Shown here piece by piece: positions 62,109 to 64,000 of a stretch of DNA of 64,000 nt. The translations under genes and the position numbers were made by a program. Every line of letters begins with the position of its first letter. Position 1 is the first letter of the stretch. Source of the stretch: Lentilactobacillus hilgardii DSM 20176 = ATCC 8290 (GTDB lineage: Bacteria > Bacillota > Bacilli > Lactobacillales > Lactobacillaceae); contig NZ_GG669993.1 of NCBI RefSeq assembly GCF_000159315.1, positions 493,934 to 557,933 of the forward strand. The letters run 5' to 3'. Below the pieces are notes generated by a model, which was given only the letters and a program-made list of their open reading frames with translations, did no database searches and was not told where the DNA came from.

Positions 62109-62816
62109 TCAACGACTATTTAGTACAATTTGCACCAGCATCATGCCCATTGCAATCAAATTATTTAAAAAATGTAACCCGATTGGTACTTTTATGTTCT
62201 TAGTTCTAACGTACAAATACGCTAAGGTGCCGCCTAATATTGCATATGTCAAGAAACTGATCACATTGAAATCTTCCATATGTGGAAAGGCAAATAAAAC
62301 ACCACTGACAATTACTGCAGCAACCCGGGTATTTGCTGTAAACATTGAACCGATTAAAAAACCACGAAATACTAATTCCTCCAGAATCGGTGAACAAAAG
62401 ACCGCAGTGAACCCCATCAAAATTAATGTCAGATGGTTTGTATTCATATATTGATAAATAATCTTGTTATTAGCTGTTGAACTTTGATGATAAATTGCCT
62501 GATTTAATAGCCCTAAGCCAATTTGCACAACAAAGAAAGACACGTAAGCAATAAAGATCATCGAAATATCTCGGCTTGTTAATGACATTTTTTGGGGGTG
62601 CGCATATTTTCGATAAAAATATCCAGCAACCGCAATTGCAAGGACGAACCCTAATATATATACCACTGCAATGATATTGTTAACCAAGTGTGAAAAATCT
62701 CCCATCATAATAAATGATAGTGGGAATTGCACGAATATCACAATAATCACTAATCCAACAAAGATACCGATACGTTCAAAATAATCTCCTGCTTTTAATC
62801 TTTTATTCTCGTCCAT
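62109..62816 (-). CDS. CPBP family intramembrane glutamic protease
   Basis: This 235-residue membrane protein has about eight hydrophobic helices. The CPBP/Abi motifs are present: EELVFRG near residue 145, FPHMEDF near 183 and HFLNNL near 217, which supply the glutamate, histidine and asparagine of the active site. Bacterial relatives act in bacteriocin self-immunity or in membrane protein processing. It lies 21 bp upstream of the P1 peptidase and 17 bp after the S53 gene, so all may share one transcript. Confidence 0.88.
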   Translation of the reverse strand: MDENKRLKAGDYFERIGIFVGLVIIVIFVQFPLSFIMMGDFSHLVNNIIAVVYILGFVLAIAVAGYFYRKYAHPQKMSLTSRDISMIFIAYVSFFVVQIGLGLLNQAIYHQSSTANNKIIYQYMNTNHLTLILMGFTAVFCSPILEELVFRGFLIGSMFTANTRVAAVIVSGVLFAFPHMEDFNVISFLTYAILGGTLAYLYVRTKNIKVPIGLHFLNNLIAMGMMLVQIVLNSR

Positions 62817-62833
62817 ACAATCCTCCCAGATTT

Positions 62834-64000
62834 TTATGAATTAAATAGTTTATCTAATTTACTGAAATCAGCCGTTCCCAAACCCGTTGCCTGGTTATAT
62901 CGTTTACCGGGCTGACCTGTATAGTACAAGTTTGTGTTATTTGTCCGACTATCCAACACTGTAAAAGGAGAGTTGGATTGAGACGCAAATCGATAAATTT
63001 GAGGGTTCCAAAAGCCAAGTCTACCAGCCGAATTATTTGACATTAAAATGCTTGCGGCTGCGATTTGTGGCGCTACGACACTGGTACCACCTGATATTTC
63101 CCATTCACCTGTCGCTGAAGAATCTTTTTTAGGCGTAATAAAGATAGAGTACCCCGTATTAGGATCGGCATTTGCCGACAAATCAGGTACATTTCGCCCC
63201 TTGCTCTTACCACTTATATTAACAGGCGTATCGAGAAGTTTTGCTTTACCATTTTTAAAAGACCACAGCCTAGTCGCATCATAGGTTCCGATACCACTGA
63301 ACCCTGATTGATATTTAGGCACTGCATTATACTTACTAAACCCGCCACCTCCTCCGGCAAAGAAGGTTTCTACCCAATCTTCAAACCCCAAAAATTTTTG
63401 ACTTTTATAATTAGGATATAGAAACTCAGACGCCCAAGCGCGTTCTTTTTCAATTTTTACCGTTTGCTTATTAACTGTATACGTCCGAGGCAACGTTGTC
63501 CCACCGACGGCAGTAACATACGGCGAATTGGCGGGTGTATCGACGCTAAGAGATGTATTACCGCTGGAAATCCCATCATACGCACCATTATCACCACTAG
63601 CCGCAAAAACACTAATGCCTTGAGCGGCAGCCTGCTCAAACAGCAGGTTCATAATTTGATTATATTTTGCTGGTGTGACTCCCTGCTTAATTTCATAAGC
63701 AACCTGAGCTTCACTTTGCCCCCAGCTGAGGGATAAAACGTCAACAACATTTTGTCCAACAGCGGCAGCAAGTGAATTCACCATTCCTGTGATATCCGAT
63801 TTACCTATGTATGTTCGAATATTACTATCTGGTGCAATTGCCCCTGCCTGTTCAACGTCAATCGTTGTTTCGTTATACCCGTTCCATGACCCCTTATAGC
63901 CATTAGTCCGATAATTACTTAGCCTGCTTGATTTGACATCAATCCCCATGCCGTTCCAATACCGATAAGCATCACTTGGATGATAGTTGGCAAACGAAAT
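62834..64000 (-). CDS. S53 family peptidase (sedolisin/kumamolisin type), N-terminus outside window
   Basis: The frame is open to the window edge, at least 388 residues, beginning ISFANYHPSD. Catalytic residues fit sedolisins: Glu and Asp in ETTIDVEQAG (E27 and D31 counted from the internal Met), the oxyanion Asp in ASGDNGAY and Ser in SGGTSVVAP. The calcium-binding end contains QATGLGTADF. Such enzymes are secreted, pro-domain-containing proteases active at acid pH. The pro-domain and signal peptide lie outside the window. Confidence 0.9.
   Translation of the reverse strand: MSFANYHPSDAYRYWNGMGIDVKSSRLSNYRTNGYKGSWNGYNETTIDVEQAGAIAPDSNIRTYIGKSDITGMVNSLAAAVGQNVVDVLSLSWGQSEAQVAYEIKQGVTPAKYNQIMNLLFEQAAAQGISVFAASGDNGAYDGISSGNTSLSVDTPANSPYVTAVGGTTLPRTYTVNKQTVKIEKERAWASEFLYPNYKSQKFLGFEDWVETFFAGGGGGFSKYNAVPKYQSGFSGIGTYDATRLWSFKNGKAKLLDTPVNISGKSKGRNVPDLSANADPNTGYSIFITPKKDSSATGEWEISGGTSVVAPQIAAASILMSNNSAGRLGFWNPQIYRFASQSNSPFTVLDSRTNNTNLYYTGQPGKRYNQATGLGTADFSKLDKLFNS

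Overview
The window is chromosomal DNA from a low-GC Gram-positive bacterium of the family Lactobacillaceae. Gene order is the conserved Bacilli core: yqeG-yqeH-yhbY-nadD-yqeK-rsfS-yqeM-tmcAL; infC-rpmI-rplT next to thrS, dnaI, dnaB, nrdR, coaE, mutM, polA; ytpP-ytpR-sftA-murC; ecsAB-hit-prsA-yhaMNO. T-box leaders precede thrS and argS. The wall genes point to L-lysine at position 3 of the stem peptide and a D-aspartate/D-asparagine cross-bridge, which is common in heterofermentative lactobacilli. The genus is not assigned. Most genes lie on the minus strand.

Layout. 0-5.2 kb: acylphosphatase, YidC insertase, an ArlRS-type two-component system and a zinc alcohol dehydrogenase. 5.4-12.5 kb: rpmF/yceD, the yqeG-tmcAL ribosome and NAD block, and rplT-rpmI-infC. 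13-22.7 kb: thrS and the DNA replication/repair group. 22.7-28.3 kb: BI-1, murC, sftA, ytpR, ytpP. 28.4-38.6 kb: trmB, ecsBA, hit, prsA, yhaM, yhaN, yhaO, yheA. 38.6-43.5 kb: class A PBP, argS with its T-box, tRNA-Gly, yisL. 43.6-49.0 kb: four genes (asnB-murE-D-Asp ligase-Asp racemase) that together would build and amidate a D-Asp cross-bridge. 49.2-52.3 kb: uspA, a SemiSWEET, tRNA-Leu, a membrane protein and an OhrR-type regulator.

52.3-57.4 kb is the accessory zone. Two same-orientation IS605-like elements (tnpA remnant plus tnpB) flank a cytoplasmic NlpC/P60 endopeptidase and a serine hydrolase. One element abuts the stump of an aldehyde dehydrogenase and has lost about 670 bp between 9-bp repeats. 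The other keeps a nearly full tnpB with a nonsense codon at codon 16.

57.5-64 kb continues on the minus strand with a dipeptide epimerase, a peptide-binding lipoprotein, a C39-like peptidase, a P1/DmpA-type peptidase, a CPBP membrane protease and a truncated S53 peptidase. Together with the NlpC/serine-hydrolase pair this looks like a muropeptide import and catabolism locus split by an insertion sequence. It is the most interesting functional hypothesis in the window. All functional calls rest on reading motifs and gene order; no database search was run.
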